From positions 185,965,921 through 186,029,920 of the forward strand of contig NC_053393.1 in NCBI RefSeq assembly GCF_905171765.1: a stretch of 64,000 nucleotides of DNA, given 5' to 3'. The notes beneath the pieces were generated by a model, which worked only from the letters and a program-made list of their open reading frames with translations, was not told where the DNA came from and ran no database searches. The position numbers and the translations under genes were made by a program. Source of the stretch: Bufo bufo (taxonomy: Eukaryota > Chordata > Amphibia > Anura > Bufonidae). Shown here in pieces: positions 10,558 through 20,876 of the stretch; position 1 is the first letter of the stretch; every line of letters begins with the position of its first letter.

Positions 10558-10773
10558 GCCGGCCCGCGCATGCGCATCGCGGGCCGGCAAAATTCAAAGA
10601 ACAAGTTCGTCACCAGCCTGCCAGCAATGATCATTGGCTGGCAGGCTGGCGATTTTCAAAAAATCCAATCAAAAGTCATATAACAGATCATATTAGTAAA
10701 TATGATCTGTTATATGGCTTGTCTGCTCCTGTGCTGGTCCTTTTCGTCGGTTGGATCCAGCACAGGAGCAGAC
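10558..10773. repeat. Cluster of four perfect hairpins
   Basis: The inverted repeats are: 10558-10568/10578-10588 (11 bp, GCCGGCCCGCG); 10613-10625/10637-10649 (13 bp); 10677-10692/10701-10716 (16 bp, CATATAACAGATCATA); and 10721-10737/10757-10773 (17 bp). All arms are exact as read. They lie 100-320 bp inside the TTAA end. Confidence 0.85.
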
Positions 10774-11355
10774 TGAACTGTGAGTACACCAAACACTACA
10801 CCTTAGCCCCAGATCACCCCCCTGCACCCCAATTAACCCTTTGATCACCCCTTTGATCACCCCTTTTTTTTTTCACTGGTATTGGCTGTTAGGTTTTAGG
10901 GATAGTTTAGGCCCCTTGGTTAGGTAGTTAGCGTCAGTTAGCGCCCACCCCACCGCACCGCAGTCACTTTTATTCGCTGAATAGCGTATCGCTAATCAGC
11001 ATTTGTACTTTTATAGTATCTGTAAGTGATCAAAACTGATCACGGTCAGATCTATAATAGTATTGGTGTCACTTTAGTTCGCCCTCCACCCAAAACGCAG
11101 TGTTTGCCCGATCAGGCCTGATCGGTCGCCCACACGTGCGTTTACCCACGCCCGCCCCACCGCAGTGACAAAAAATATATATTTTTTGATCACTGCACAT
11201 TCATTTTACACGCACTGCGGCGATAAAAAAATCAGTTTTGATATTTTTTATCAACCGCAGCGGCCTCCGGTACTTCGCTAGCCTCCCCTTTGTAAGGCAG
11301 GCTTGCTTTTTTTCTTGGGTAGTCTCAGGGAATACCCCTAAATTTAGTAGTCCAA

Positions 11356-11502
11356 ATGTCAAACAGGGGGTATTCTTCTGAAGAGGCCTACAGGATTCTG
11401 ACCCAGTCGGATGAGGAGTGGGAACCCTCATCTGACGAATCTAGTGGGTCAGAATATGAACCTGTAGAAAGCAGTGGCTCTCTGACCCAATCTTCTGCAT
11501 AG
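11356..11502 (+). pseudogene. piggyBac transposase N-terminal fragment
   Basis: A 48-codon frame starts MSNRGYSSEEAYRILTQSD and continues with an acidic Ser/Glu/Asp-rich stretch (EEWEPSSDESSGSEYEP) ending in TAG at 11500. Short acidic N-termini with an EEAY motif are typical of piggyBac transposases; the copy at 47903 begins MARRMFSAKEAYALL. The DDD catalytic domain is absent because the element is truncated about 45 bp downstream. Confidence 0.7.
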
Positions 11503-11545
11503 ACCTCAGTGGGATCCGACACTCTCCCCTCTTCAGAGCAGGGGG

Positions 11546-11660
11546 TGCCTGGTTTAATGCTTGGTTTCTCCCATTGACTTCCATTGTGCTCGGGTGCTCT
11601 GTAGAGCACCCGAGCATTTTGGTGCCTGATCAACACTAGTGTTTGATCCATGAACTGGCC
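11546..11660. repeat. Palindromic repeat fragment (GCTCGGGTGCTC core)
   Basis: TGCTCGGGTGCTCT and AGAGCACCCGAGCA form an inverted repeat around 11587-11617, next to CATTGACTTCCATTG. It resembles the subterminal palindromes of hAT-type MITEs in this window, but no ends were found. Confidence 0.4.
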
Positions 11661-11689
11661 CAATAAATTTCCTGGTTCAATTAGAATTG

Positions 11690-12480
11690 GTATTTAAACA
11701 GTCCTCCTAATCATGCTTTTCACATTTTGACATCATGAACCAAGGCGACACCTAACAATTGATCAACTGTACATCGCCATTGCGAGACTTTAAGCAAGAT
11801 GTTCTCAGACGGAAGTGGCCACTGAGCTTAGAGTGTCAGAGTGTCATCAGCAGGTTGCAACAGAGATACAGAGAGACTGGAATAGTCACAGAAAGGCATA
11901 GAAGTGGATGTCCTTTGGCAACATCCCACACTGATGACCTCTTCATTGTGAACAATGCCCTGCGGAACTGGCTGATAAATACCACACAACTCCAGGCACA
12001 TTTAAGGGAGGTGTTTGGCACCCAAGTGTCCCGTCAGACCATTCAAAACCGGTCATCATCTTGCATGTGCATCTGCATCTGCATGAACAACACTGTGCAT
12101 CTGTAGGAACGACAATGTGCCAGCAGATCGAGGTTGCATGATTAGGGAACGGTTGCTGGAGCCTGACAAACCTCAAATGGAGTGGTCTACACTTTCTCCA
12201 GACCTGAATCCCATTTAAAACCTGGGGGATCAGCTGAGTCACAGAGTAGAGGCTTGTACTCTGTACTCCAGAACCTCAATGATCTGAGGCCCACCCTTTT
12301 AAGAAGGGTGGGACTCAATGTCTCAGCAGACAATAAGTTGAACAGCATGAGACGTCGTTGTCAAGCTGTAATTGATGCTCAAGGCCACATGACAAGTTTT
12401 TGAGACATTGACATTTTTTGTGTGGGCATACCCACCACTGTTGTTTGCTTTGGTTTCAATAAATTGTTTGAGATGAGGAA
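11690..12480 (+). mobile_element. Degenerate Tc1 element
   Basis: Only the transposase similarity (11759-12402) defines it. The terminal repeats are too decayed to place. The right side ends with a short AT-rich tail before the hAT end at 12486. Confidence 0.55.
11759..12402 (+). pseudogene. Tc1-family transposase remnant, internally deleted
   Basis: The first part (11780-12050) keeps the helix-turn-helix region: SVISRLQQRYRETGIVTER, then GCPLATSHTDD and SRQTIQNR. The catalytic middle with both Asp boxes is missing. The text resumes near 12130 and keeps the third box, WSTLSPDLNPI, which is followed by a stop codon, and the C-terminal RRRCQAVIDAQGHMTSF near 12350-12402. The deletion and stops show an old, inactive copy. 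Confidence 0.75.
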
Positions 12481-12721
12481 ATAACTAGAGTTGAGCGAAT
12501 CGAAGCTGACGAAGTGGAATTTAATCCGAATTTCAGGGAAAAACTCGATTCGCAACGAATGCAAATTTCCTTGTGCTTTGGGATAACGAATCGCAATTTT
12601 TCCTAAAATGGCGGCTACACATGTGAGGACATGGGGCAAGGAACTGTGGGAAGGCGGGATGACCCATAATGCCATTCATGCAGCCAATCAGCAGCCAGCA
12701 AGCCCTGTGATGTCACAGCCT

Positions 12722-12727
12722 TATAAA
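12722..12727 (+). promoter_or_regulatory. TATA box of hAT element promoter
   Basis: TATAAA, 39 bp after CCAAT and 236 bp from the terminal repeat. Activity is inferred from the shared position in four hAT copies. Confidence 0.45.
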
Positions 12728-12848
12728 TACGGCAGCCATCTTAGATTCAGACATTTTTCCAGCTTTCTGAGTGCAGGAACAGACATGAGACGGCCTAAGG
12801 ACAGCAATCAGCAAAAACCTCATTGTGAAAAAAATACTGAAAAAAATG

Positions 12849-13062
12849 ATTTATAAGTGCAGGGAAAGGATAGGGAGGAATCATTTCACAGCATTTTAGT
12901 GCAGGTAGAGACGTCAGAAGGCGCTAGAGACAGTGCTAAAAAATCGATTTACAAGTGCAGCGAAAGAATAAGGAGGAATCATTTCACAGCATCTTAGTGC
13001 AGGGAGAGATGTCAGAAGGCGCTAGGGAAATTGCTAGAAAAGCGATTTACAAGTGCAGGGAA
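12849..13062 (+). repeat. Tandem repeat, ~105-bp unit, two copies
   Basis: AGTGCAGGGAAAGGATAGGA and the following CATTTCACAGCATTTTAGTG recur about 105 bp later with few changes. A third partial start (ACAAGTGCAGGGAAAG) lies at 13047. Confidence 0.75.
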
Positions 13063-13154
13063 AGATTATTTGGTGATCCAAATAGCTATTATACAGCTCT
13101 GTCATTCCAGCAATTTGTTCTTGTTATTGGGGTGCAAGTGCTATGTTGAAAAGG

Positions 13155-13714
13155 CTTTAGTGGCCTATTTTAGTACAAAAAGAAAAATATATATGCATTT
13201 CACTGTTGCACTTATTTGTGGTGAAAGCGTTTAGTGGCCTATTTCAGTACAAAAATTAAAATATATACGCACTTCACTGTTGCTGTTATTTGTGGTGAAT
13301 GCGTTTAGTGGCCTATTTAAGTACAGAAAGAAAAATATACACGCACTTTACTGTTTCAGTTATTTGTGGTGAAATCATTTAGTGGCCTATTTCAATTCAA
13401 AAAGAAAAATATATACGCACTTCACTGTTGCAGTTATTTGTGGTAAAAACAATTAGTGGCCTATTTCAGTACAGAAAGAATAATCTATATGCACTTCACT
13501 GTTGCTGTTATTTGTGGCAAAATCGTTTAGTGGCCTATTTCAGTACAAAAATATAAATATATTCTCAGTTTACTTTTGCAGTTATATGTGTTGAAAGCGT
13601 TTAGTGGCCTATTTCAGTACAAAAAGAAAGATACAGTATATGCGCTTTTCACTGTTGCTGTTATTTCTGGTAAAAGCGTTTAGTGGCCTATTTCAGTACA
13701 GAAAGAAATATATA
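13155..13714 (+). repeat. Tandem array, 74-bp unit, about 7.5 copies
   Basis: The unit starts TTTAGTGGCCTATTTCAGTA and contains CACTTCACTGTTGC and TTATTTGTGGTGAAA. Starts at 13159, 13233 and 13307 give a 74-bp period. The array lies between the hAT promoter and the place where the transposase would be. Confidence 0.85.
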
Positions 13715-14587
13715 CAGTACAGGCCAAAAGTTTGGATGCACCTTCTCATTCAAAGAGTTTTCTTTATTTTCATGACTATGAAAGCATAATAACTATGAAT
13801 TAACACATGTGGAATTATATACATAACAAACAAGTGTGAAACAACTGAAAATATGTCATATTCTAGGTTCTTCAAAGTAGCCACCTTTTGCTTTGATTAC
13901 TGCTTTGCATACTCTTGGCATTCTCTTGATGAGCTTCAAGAGGTAGTCCCCTGAAATGGTTTTCACTTCACAGGTGTGCCCTGTCAGGTTTAATAAGTGG
14001 GATTTCTTGCCTTATAAATGGGGTTGGGACAATCAGTTGCGTTGAGGAGAAGTCAGGTGGATACACAGCTGATAGTCCTACTGAATAGACTGTTAGAATT
14101 TGTATTATGGCAAGAAAAAAACAGCTAAGTAAAGAAAAACGAGTGGCCAGTGGCCTTTGAAAGTGAGGGCTATTTGACCATGAAGGAGAGTGATGGGGTG
14201 CTGCGCCAGATGACCTGGCCTCCACAGTCACCGGACCTGAACCCAATCGAGATGGTTTGGGGTGAGCTGGACCGCAGAGTGAAGGCAAAAGGGCCAACAA
14301 GTGCTAAGCATCTCTGGGAACTCCTTCAAGACTGTTGGAAGACCATTTTAGGGGACTACCTCTTGAAGCTCATCAAGAGAATGCCAAGAGTGTGCAAAGC
14401 AGTAATCAAAGCAAAAGGTGGCTACTTTGAAGAACCTAGAATATGACATATTTTCAGTTGTTTCACACTTGTTTGTTATGTATATAATTCCACATGTGTT
14501 AATTCATAGTTTCGATGCCTTCATAGTCATGAAAATAAAGAAAACTCTTTGAATGAGAAGGTGTGTCCAAACTTTTGGTCTGTACTG
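13715..14587 (+). mobile_element. Tc1 element with long terminal inverted repeats, internally deleted
   Basis: The ends are CAGTACAGGCCAAAAGTTTG on the left and the complement of CAAACTTTTGGTCTGTACTG on the right, flanked by TA (13713-13714 and 14588-14589). The inverted repeats extend about 230 bp inward and include the 3' end of the transposase frame on the right. At 873 bp it is about half the usual length. Confidence 0.9.
14107..14446 (+). pseudogene. Tc1 transposase with large internal deletion
   Basis: The start codon and first residues (MARKKQLSKEKRVASG) are present at 14107 and run into a stop. After the deletion, the frame from about 14150 keeps only the third catalytic box, SPDLNPIEMVWGELDR, and the C-terminus ending KAKGGYFEEPRI. 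The helix-turn-helix region and the first two Asp boxes are gone. Confidence 0.85.
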
Positions 14588-14602
14588 TAGATGCTGCTTT
14601 AT

Positions 14603-15201
14603 TGTCACGATTAGTGTGGGGGGGGGGGGGGACTCCTTACTGAACACAGGAGGGAAGGGGAACAGTAACTGGGCCTGGAAACTAGGGAAGAAACAGGTCA
14701 CCTCCTAGACAACTGCAATCCAGGCCCTGACTACCTATCAATATGAATAGACCTTGAAGGTAGGAATATTCATAAGCAGGATACCTAGGCCCTGATTTTC
14801 CTATAAGGCCCTGGAATAAGTATAGAACCAGAGACAACCCATTCCTCCCCAGATGGACGAATGGAAGTCTCTGTCTCAAGCTCAGATACAACAACAGGGA
14901 ATATAACAATTACAAACAAACACAACACTTAACTTATGTAGATATGGAATAACAGGAACACCAGAGAGGATCTCACACCAGCTCAGCCAAACCCAAATGA
15001 AGCTATCAACCACATAGTCAGAAGGGTGGGGTGAGACTATAAAGGGTAGAAGTGATGACCACTAAGCAACAGCTGAGAAAAAGGAAGTGGTCATTAACCC
15101 TATCAACACTGAATCAAGAGAAATCAAGAAGGCTGTTAGTTTCCTCCAACTCAGCTAATCTCCTTGATGTCCTGACATCAGTCACCTGAGGGACCGTGAC
15201 A
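14603..15201 (-). repeat. 3' LTR of the Ty3/gypsy element
   Basis: 599 bp, about 95% similar by eye to the right LTR, with a longer G run near 14619-14631. The termini are TGTCACG and CGTGACA. The divergence from its partner indicates that the insertion is not recent. Confidence 0.93.
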
Positions 15202-15387
15202 GTACCCCCTTCTATGGGTGACCTCTGGGCACCCAGGACCGACCTCATCAGGATGGGCTCTGTGAAAGGTCTTCACCAGACGATTCACATTAACATCGGC
15301 CACAGGAACCCACATCATCTCCTCTGGTCCGTAACCCTTCCAGTGGATGAGATACTGGAGGGATATACAGAGAACTCGGGAGTCCAT
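15178..15387 (-). pseudogene. Integrase C-terminal chromodomain
   Basis: The frame contains YLIHWKGYGPEEMMWVP followed by NRLVKTFHRAHP. This is the aromatic-rich chromodomain core found at the C-terminus of chromovirus integrases, where it directs insertion to particular chromatin. Here it lies in a different frame from the integrase at 15408, so a frameshift separates them near 15405. Its stop falls a few bases inside the LTR. Confidence 0.85.
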
Positions 15388-15407
15388 AATCCTGCTGATT
15401 TGAAATT

Positions 15408-16496
15408 CTAAATACTGTCCACCATGACAGGAGCGGGAGGCAAGGAGGACGGCTCAACAGGTTTGACACATTTCTTCAACAACGACTTATGAAATACATT
15501 ATGAATTTTCAAAGCCTGAGGAAGTTCAGGACAGAAGGCTACAGGGTTAACAATGGCAGTGATCTTATATGGACCAATAAATCTTGGGCCCAACTTCCAA
15601 GAAGGTACCTTAAGCTTAATGTTTCTTGTGGACAGCCACACAGAATCACCCACTTTCAGGTCCGGACCATTCATACGTTTCCTGTCAGCCACACGCTTAT
15701 ACCTATTGCTCATCTTTTTCAGGTTATTTAGAATTTCCCCCCCAAATCGAAGACAAAGAAGAGGAAAATTGTTCCTCCTCAGGAACACCAAAAGTTTGAG
15801 AACCAGAAAATGTGCTAAACTGTGGATGGACAAGAATGAAGACCACTCCTCCTGGTTCTCTGAAACAAAACATCTCAAGTAAGTCTCCAGATTCTGATTG
15901 GTGCGCTCCATCTGTCCATTCGACTAAGGATGAAAAGCCGAAGAAAAGGACAATTGTACCCCCAGTCGAGTACAGAATATGGAAACAAACTGAGTCCCCC
16001 GATCAGACACCACATCAGAGGGAATGCCATGTAGTTTCAAGATGTTATCGACAAACACCTGTGCAAGAGTTTTGGCATTAGGTAGAGCAGGAAATGCTAT
16101 AAAATTTGCTATTTTGCAAGACCAATCAACTGCCACCAGGATCACGGTTTTTCCCGAAGAATTCGGTAAATCCATGATAAAGTCCATGGAAAAATGCGTC
16201 CAAGGTCTGGACGGGATGGGTAACGGAAGAAGAGATCCAGAAGGCCGAGTATGTGTCACCTTAGCACGAGCACAGGTACAACAGGCTGACAAATAGTCCT
16301 CAACACACTTACGCAGCCCCGGCCACCAAAATCTGCGCAAGATGAGATTGACAGTGGATCTACTCCCAGGGTGTCCAGCCAGGACAGTACAGTGATGTTC
16401 CTCAAATACCTTATGACAAGTCTGAAGGAACAAACAATTTCCCTGGAGGACAGGAGTCTGGAGTATCCTCTTGGGCCTCCAACACCTTAGCCTCAA
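15408..16496 (-). pseudogene. Ty3/gypsy integrase, one in-frame stop
   Basis: Integrase joins element cDNA to host DNA. Seen in order on the minus strand are a His/Cys zinc-binding region ending CCTCARAK near 16260, then the catalytic core with MDFIMDLP (first Asp) near 16180 and SDRGTQFV (second Asp) near 15985. The third acidic residue falls in the NLET region near 15890. The two halves share one frame and are split by a single stop at about 15921, where the family normally has Gln in FHPQSNGQ. The C-terminal SH3-like part (KVGDSVWLSTRN, KLGPRFIGPYKI) follows at 15700-15560. Confidence 0.9.
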
Positions 16497-16499
16497 GAT

Positions 16500-16745
16500 C
16501 AGGATATAGGGCAGATATGACTACCCCTTCAGACAAAATAGGACTAGGATCTTTAGAATCACCCCCCCCCCCCCCCACAGGAAAGCTGTGTGACAAAGCA
16601 ACCGCCTTGACGTTCTTAATCCCAGGGCGGTAGGTGACAATAAAGTTAAATCTGGTGAAAAACAGTGACCATCTGGCCTGCCTTGGATTCAGTCGTTTAG
16701 CTCAAGGTAAGCCAGATTTTTGTGATCAGTAATTACCGTAATAGG
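16500..16745 (-). pseudogene. RNase H C-terminal part and linker, after LINE insertion
   Basis: On the minus strand the text reads [13 protein letters not shown], then after a frameshift [16 protein letters not shown] and NFIVTYRPG. This is the family-typical end of RNase H and the tether to integrase. It continues the frame interrupted at about 19770, showing that the LINE landed in the RNase H coding region. A C run at 16561-16576 lies in the linker. Confidence 0.8.
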
Positions 16746-16875
16746 ATAGAAACATAGAATGTGTCGGCAGATAAGAACCATTTGGCCCATCCAGTCTGCC
16801 CAATATACTGAATACTATGAATAGCCCCTGGCCCTATCTTATAAGAAGGATGGCCTTATGCCTATACCATGCATG

Positions 16876-18340
16876 CTAAAACTCCTTCACTGTATTTGCA
16901 GCTACCACTTCTGCAGGAAGGCTATTCCATGCATCCACTACTCTCTCAGTAAAGTAATAATTCCTGATATTACTTTTAAACCTTTGCACCTCTAATTTAA
17001 AACTATGCCGTCTTGTAGCAGTTTTTCTTCTTTTAAATATTCTCTCCAATTTTACTGTGTTGATTACTATCATATCCCCTCTGTCTCATCTTTCTTCCAA
17101 GCTATACATGTTAATGTCCTTTAACCTTAACTAGTAAGTTTTATCCTGCAATCCATGTACTAGTTTAGTAGCTCTTCTCTGAACTCTCTCCAAAGTATCA
17201 ATATCCTTCTGGAGATATGGTCTCCAGTACTGCGCACAATACTCCAAATGAGGTCTCCCTAGTGCTCTGTAGAGCGGCATGAGCACCTCCCTCTTTCTAC
17301 TGTTAATGCCTCTCCCTATACACCCAAGCATTCTGCTAGCATTTCCTGCTGCTCTATGACATTGTCTGCCTACATTTAAAGGGAACCTGTCACCTCTACT
17401 ATGCTACCCTCACTGAGCGTCTCTAAATGTTCATTGTGTTACCCTAAACATATAACTTACACTTTTAATTTCATTTGCAGACGAATTCAAGGATTATGCA
17501 TTTTTGTACTTCCCGCCTTTGATGTAAATTAACATAAAAGAGTCATATCTTACTTGTGTGACCAGAGAAGAGTCATATTTTTAAGCTCTGACTCATCTCA
17601 CGTTAATTTGCATATGTATCAAATCTTTTTTTTAACACAATATAAGCACACAGAGCTATGGGGACTGGGTATTGCGGATGTTCTAGCGGCCATCTAGCAA
17701 CCCATGTCCTCAGCTCTATACCCAAAATCCAGGTGACAGGTTCCCTTTAAGTCTTCTGAAATAATGACCCTTAAATCCCTTTCCTCAGATACTGAGGTTA
17801 GGACTGTATCACCGATTTTATATTCTGCTTTTGGGTTTTTACCCCCCAGGTGCATTTTCTTGCACTTTCAACATAAAATTTTAGTTGCCATATTTTTGAC
17901 CTTTCCTCTAGTTTTCCTAAATCCTTTTCCATTTGGTGTATCCCTCCAGGAACATCAACCCGTTTACAAATCTTTGTGTCATCACATCAGCAAAAAGACA
18001 CACCTTAACATTGAGGCCTTCTGCAATTTCGCTGATAAAGATATTAAACAATATGGGTCCCAGAACAGATCCCTGAGGTACCCCACTGGTAACAAGACCA
18101 TGGTCTGAATATACTCCATTGACTACAACCCTCTGTTTGTCTGTCCCTCAGCCACTGCCTAAGCCATTCAACAATATGGAAGTCCAAGCTCAAAGACTGC
18201 AATTTATTGATAAGCCTTCTATGTGGGACAGTATCAAAAGCCTTATTAAAGTCTAGAAAAGCGATGTCTACTGCACTTCCGCCATCTATTATTAGTTTGA
18301 CATGATCTCCCTGAAGTAAACCCATGCTGTTTTTCATCTT
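16876..18340 (-). pseudogene. CR1-type reverse transcriptase, 3' part, degenerate
   Basis: Fragments in order on the minus strand: FNKAFDTVPHRRLINKL (reverse transcriptase palm) and IVEWLRQWLRDRQ near 18200; the end of the catalytic region is scrambled by a MITE at 17380. The C-terminal block MLGCIGRGINSRKREVLMPLYRALGRPHLEYCAQ lies at 17331-17230, and WNSLPAEVVAANTVKEF near 16900. Comparison with copy 2 shows several frameshifts. An N-terminal piece ([18 protein letters not shown]) survives at 19670-19769, beyond the foldback element. Confidence 0.85.
17380..17746. mobile_element. TTAA-flanked MITE (AGGGAACCTGTCACC ends)
   Basis: Perfect terminal inverted repeats AGGGAACCTGTCACC and GGTGACAGGTTCCCT, flanked by TTAA at 17376-17379 and 17747-17750. 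The uninterrupted LINE copy at about 36560 shows the empty site (CCTTTAAGTCTTCTGAAAT), confirming the insertion. Partial ends of the same family lie near 61287 and 61383. TTAA points to piggyBac or Kolobok mobilisation. Confidence 0.9.
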
Positions 18341-18589
18341 TCAATCTATGGGATTTTAGATGTTCCACAATCCTCTCTAAGTATGGTTTCCATTAATTTC
18401 CCCACATTTGCTAATTTCCAATCTTCTGGGGCGACTCCTGTTACCGTATTTTTCGCCCTATAAGACGCACCGGCCCATAAGACGCACCTAGGTTTTTGAG
18501 GAGGAAAATAAGAAAAAAAATATTTTTTACGAAAAGGTGTGCTTTTGGTGGGTTTGAACTAATTGCGGTCTGTGCATGACACTATTATG

Positions 18590-19015
18590 GGGGATCTGTG
18601 GATGATGGACTGTTATGGGGTGGAAGATTTGTGGATGGCACTGTTATGTGGGGGATCTGTAGATGGCACTGTTATGGGGGGGAGCTGTGGATGGCATTAT
18701 GATGGGGGGGTCTGTGGATGGCATTATGATGGTGGGGGGATCTGTGGATGGCATTATGATGGGGGGGGATCTGTGGATGGCATTATGATGGGGGGATCTG
18801 TGGATGGCACTGTTATGGGGTAGTGGATCTGTGGATGACACTGCTATATGTGTCATCCACAGATCTTCCCCATAAAGTCCCATCCACAGATCCCCCCCAC
18901 TATCATAATGCCATCCACAGATCCCACCACCATCATAATGCCCTCCACAGATCCCCGCCACCATCATAATGCCATCCACAGACCCCCCCCATCATTATCC
19001 CATCCACAGATCCCT
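18590..19015. repeat. Minisatellite present in both orientations
   Basis: Units of about 26-38 bp built on GGGGGATCTGTGGATGGCAT run forward to about 18850. Inverted units (ATGCCATCCACAGATCCCCC) follow to about 19015, so the two blocks can pair. Confidence 0.85.
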
Positions 19016-19020
19016 AAGGA

Positions 19021-19510
19021 GCGTCTGTAGTAGGCGGGGAGAGCGGCGGGGCAGTGCAGGCACTGTACTCTGGCCCCGCTGCTCAGTATATACGGTATTA
19101 TACGTAGTGTTAATAATCATATCTAAACTGCGCTCCCCCTGCTCCCCATGTGTACCTTACTTACCGGTACACAGGTCACGCTCCTGTAGTAAGCACTAGC
19201 AGCTAGCAGGCAGGCCGGGCGGCCGTAACTTACTGAGGTCACGTGCCTGCTCCGCCTGCTTTATTCATAAAGTAGGCGGAGCAGGCACGTGACCTCAGTG
19301 AGTTACGGCCGCCCGGCCTGCCTGCTAGCTGCTAGTGCTTACTACAGGAGCGTGACCTGTGTACTGGTAAGTACGGTACACATGGGGAGCAGGGGGAGCG
19401 CAGTTTAGATATGATTATTAACACTACGTATAATACAGTACATACTGAGCAGCGGGGCCAGAGTACAGTGCCTGCACGGCCCCGCCGCTCTCCCCGCCTA
19501 CTACAGACCC
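19021..19510. repeat. 490-bp near-perfect palindrome
   Basis: The sequence is symmetric about 19265/19266 (CTTTAT-TC-ATAAAG). Arms of about 240 bp match with a few changes, for example GGAGCAGGCACGTGACCTCA against TGAGGTCACGTGCCTGCTCC. A separate perfect 42-bp palindrome follows at 19529-19570. Confidence 0.9.
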
Positions 19511-19769
19511 TCCTCCCTCCTCACTAATACATCGCAGTCTGCGATGCTGCAGCATCGCAGACTGCGATGTAAATTGCAAGCATTCGCCCATAAGACACAG
19601 GGGCACTTTTCCCCCACTTTTGGGGGGGGGGGGTGTAAAGTGCGTCTTATGGGGCGAAAAATACGGTACCAGTGATTGGTTAAATAAATCTGTTAATGGT
19701 TTTGCTGGTACACCGGTAAGCTCTTTTAATAGCTTTGGGTGTATCCCATCAGGCCCCTGTGACTTATTT

Positions 19770-20387
19770 GTATAAATTTTTGATGAATTGCTCCTTCCAA
19801 CCAATGGAGCCATTCTTCAAAAGCCAACTTAACGGCCAGCAATTCCCTATTACCCACATCATAATTTCTTTCAGCAGTCGAAAGTTTTTTAGAGAAAAAA
19901 AGCACATGGGTGCCATTTACTAGGTGAAGGACCACGTGACAAAACTGCTCTCACCCCTACCTCGGATGCGTCAACCTCTACAATGAATGGCTGAGACATG
20001 TCTGGTTACACCAGAATAGAGGCTGAAGCAAAACATTCCTTCACATCAGAAATGACTTGTAATGCCGCCTCAGACCAAACAGAGAAATCGACCCCCCTCC
20101 TAGTCATGTCTGTTAAACGTTTAACCACAGTTGAATAGTTCAAGATGAATTTATGGTAGTAGTTGGTGAATCCCAAAAACCGCATAAGCGCTTTCAGATT
20201 TTCAAATCGATCCCAATCCAACATCGCACGGACTTTCTCGGGATCCATACGAAAACCTCTCACATGATCCTTATCAGTCTCCATGTCTGGAGAATAAATT
20301 AGTATGTCATCCAGATATACAACAACAAATCTCCCCACCAGAGGATGAAAGATTTCATGGATAAAGTGTTGAAAAACAGCTGTTTAA
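19770..20387 (-). pseudogene. Ty3/gypsy reverse transcriptase palm/thumb and RNase H start
   Basis: On the minus strand, FVVVYLDDILIYSPDME (catalytic YLDD near 20306-20317) is followed by ALMRFLGFTNYYHKFILNYS. RNase H follows in another frame: [19 protein letters not shown] and [18 protein letters not shown], ending at 19770 where the LINE begins. The upstream reverse transcriptase text is cut at 20388 by a MITE. An internal part of the thumb appears shortened compared with copy 1, and the frame is broken near 20000. Confidence 0.88.
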
Positions 20388-20873
20388 GGCCTCTTTCACA
20401 CGACCGTATGGCTTTTTCAGTGTTTTGCGGTCTGTTTTTCACAGATCCGTTGTTTAGTTTTTTGTTTCGGTTGTGTTTGCATTTCTGTTCCGTTTTTCCG
20501 TTCTGTTTTCCCGTATGGCATATACAGTATACACTAATTACATAGAAAAAATTGGGCTGGGCATAACATTTTCAATAGATGGTTCCGCAAAAACGGAACG
20601 GATACGAAAGACATAAGGATGCATTTCCGAATGTGTTCCGTTTTTTTTGCGGACCCATTGACTTGAATTGAGCCACGAAACGTGATTCGCGGGCAATAAT
20701 AGGACATGTTCTATCTTTCAACGGAACGGAAAAACGGAAATATGGAAACGGAATGCATACGGAGTACATTCCATTTTTTTTTTTGCTGAACCATTGAAAT
20801 GAATGGTTCGGTATACGGAACGCAAAAAAACGGCCTGTAAACGGAAAAAAAAAACTGTCGTGTGAAAGAGGCC
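20388..20873. mobile_element. PIF/Harbinger-like MITE in gypsy reverse transcriptase
   Basis: The ends are GGCCTCTTTCACACGAC and GTCGTGTGAAAGAGGCC, perfect over 17 bp, with TAA at 20385-20387 and 20874-20876. The interior is a loose inverted repeat of ACGGAACGGAAAA-like text. It is the same family type as 1080-2003. Confidence 0.9.
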
Positions 20874-20876
20874 TAA

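Larger units (their letters stand above)
10450..11545 (+). mobile_element. piggyBac-type element, 5' fragment
   Basis: The sequence begins TTAACCACCTCCGGACCG at 10450, a TTAA start placed directly in front of the gypsy gag ATG. It carries four hairpins within 220 bp (arms listed with the separate hairpin entry). It then runs through AT/GC-mixed leader sequence to the N-terminus of a piggyBac transposase at 11356. It stops near 11545, where a different palindromic repeat begins, so the catalytic part and right end are missing. Confidence 0.7.
12486..13714 (+). mobile_element. hAT element, 5' half (TAGAGTTGAGCGAATCG family)
   Basis: The start TAGAGTTGAGCGAATCGAAG is followed by AT-rich palindromic text, a CCAAT box (12683-12687) and TATAAA (12722-12727). 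The TATA lies 236 bp from the end, as in the other hAT copies here. Two further blocks are tandem: about 2 units of ~105 bp at 12849-13062 and 74-bp units at 13155-13714. A Tc1 insertion ends it. The hAT transposase fragment at 27510 with its own array may be the other half of the same element. Confidence 0.65.
18444..19666. mobile_element. Foldback element (CCGTATTTTTCG ends) with TA duplication
   Basis: The ends CCGTATTTTTCGCCCTATAA and the complement of TTATGGGGCGAAAAATACGG are flanked by TA. The related LINE copy at 45240 (CCTGTTACTAATGATTGG) shows the empty site. The arms carry a GGGGGATCTGTGGATGGCAT minisatellite in both orientations (18590-19015). The core is a 490-bp palindrome (19021-19510). 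No protein is encoded; TA suggests Tc1/mariner mobilisation. Confidence 0.88.
16746..19769 (-). mobile_element. CR1-type LINE, 5'-truncated (copy 1), with two nested elements
   Basis: The 3' end, read on the minus strand, is ACACATTCTATGTTTCTAT, made of 8-bp ATTCTATG-like units as in CR1 tails. The reverse transcriptase C-terminal region is recognisable, and the same family recurs at 35907-46460 with about 85-90% similarity by eye. It is inserted in the gypsy RNase H region. A TTAA MITE (17380-17746) and a foldback element (18444-19666) sit inside it. No clear target duplication could be fixed. Confidence 0.85.

Noticed and set aside
18563..19199. Gly/Trp/His-rich and Pro-rich open frames
   Set aside because: They translate the inverted GGGGGATCTGTGGATGG minisatellite of the foldback element.
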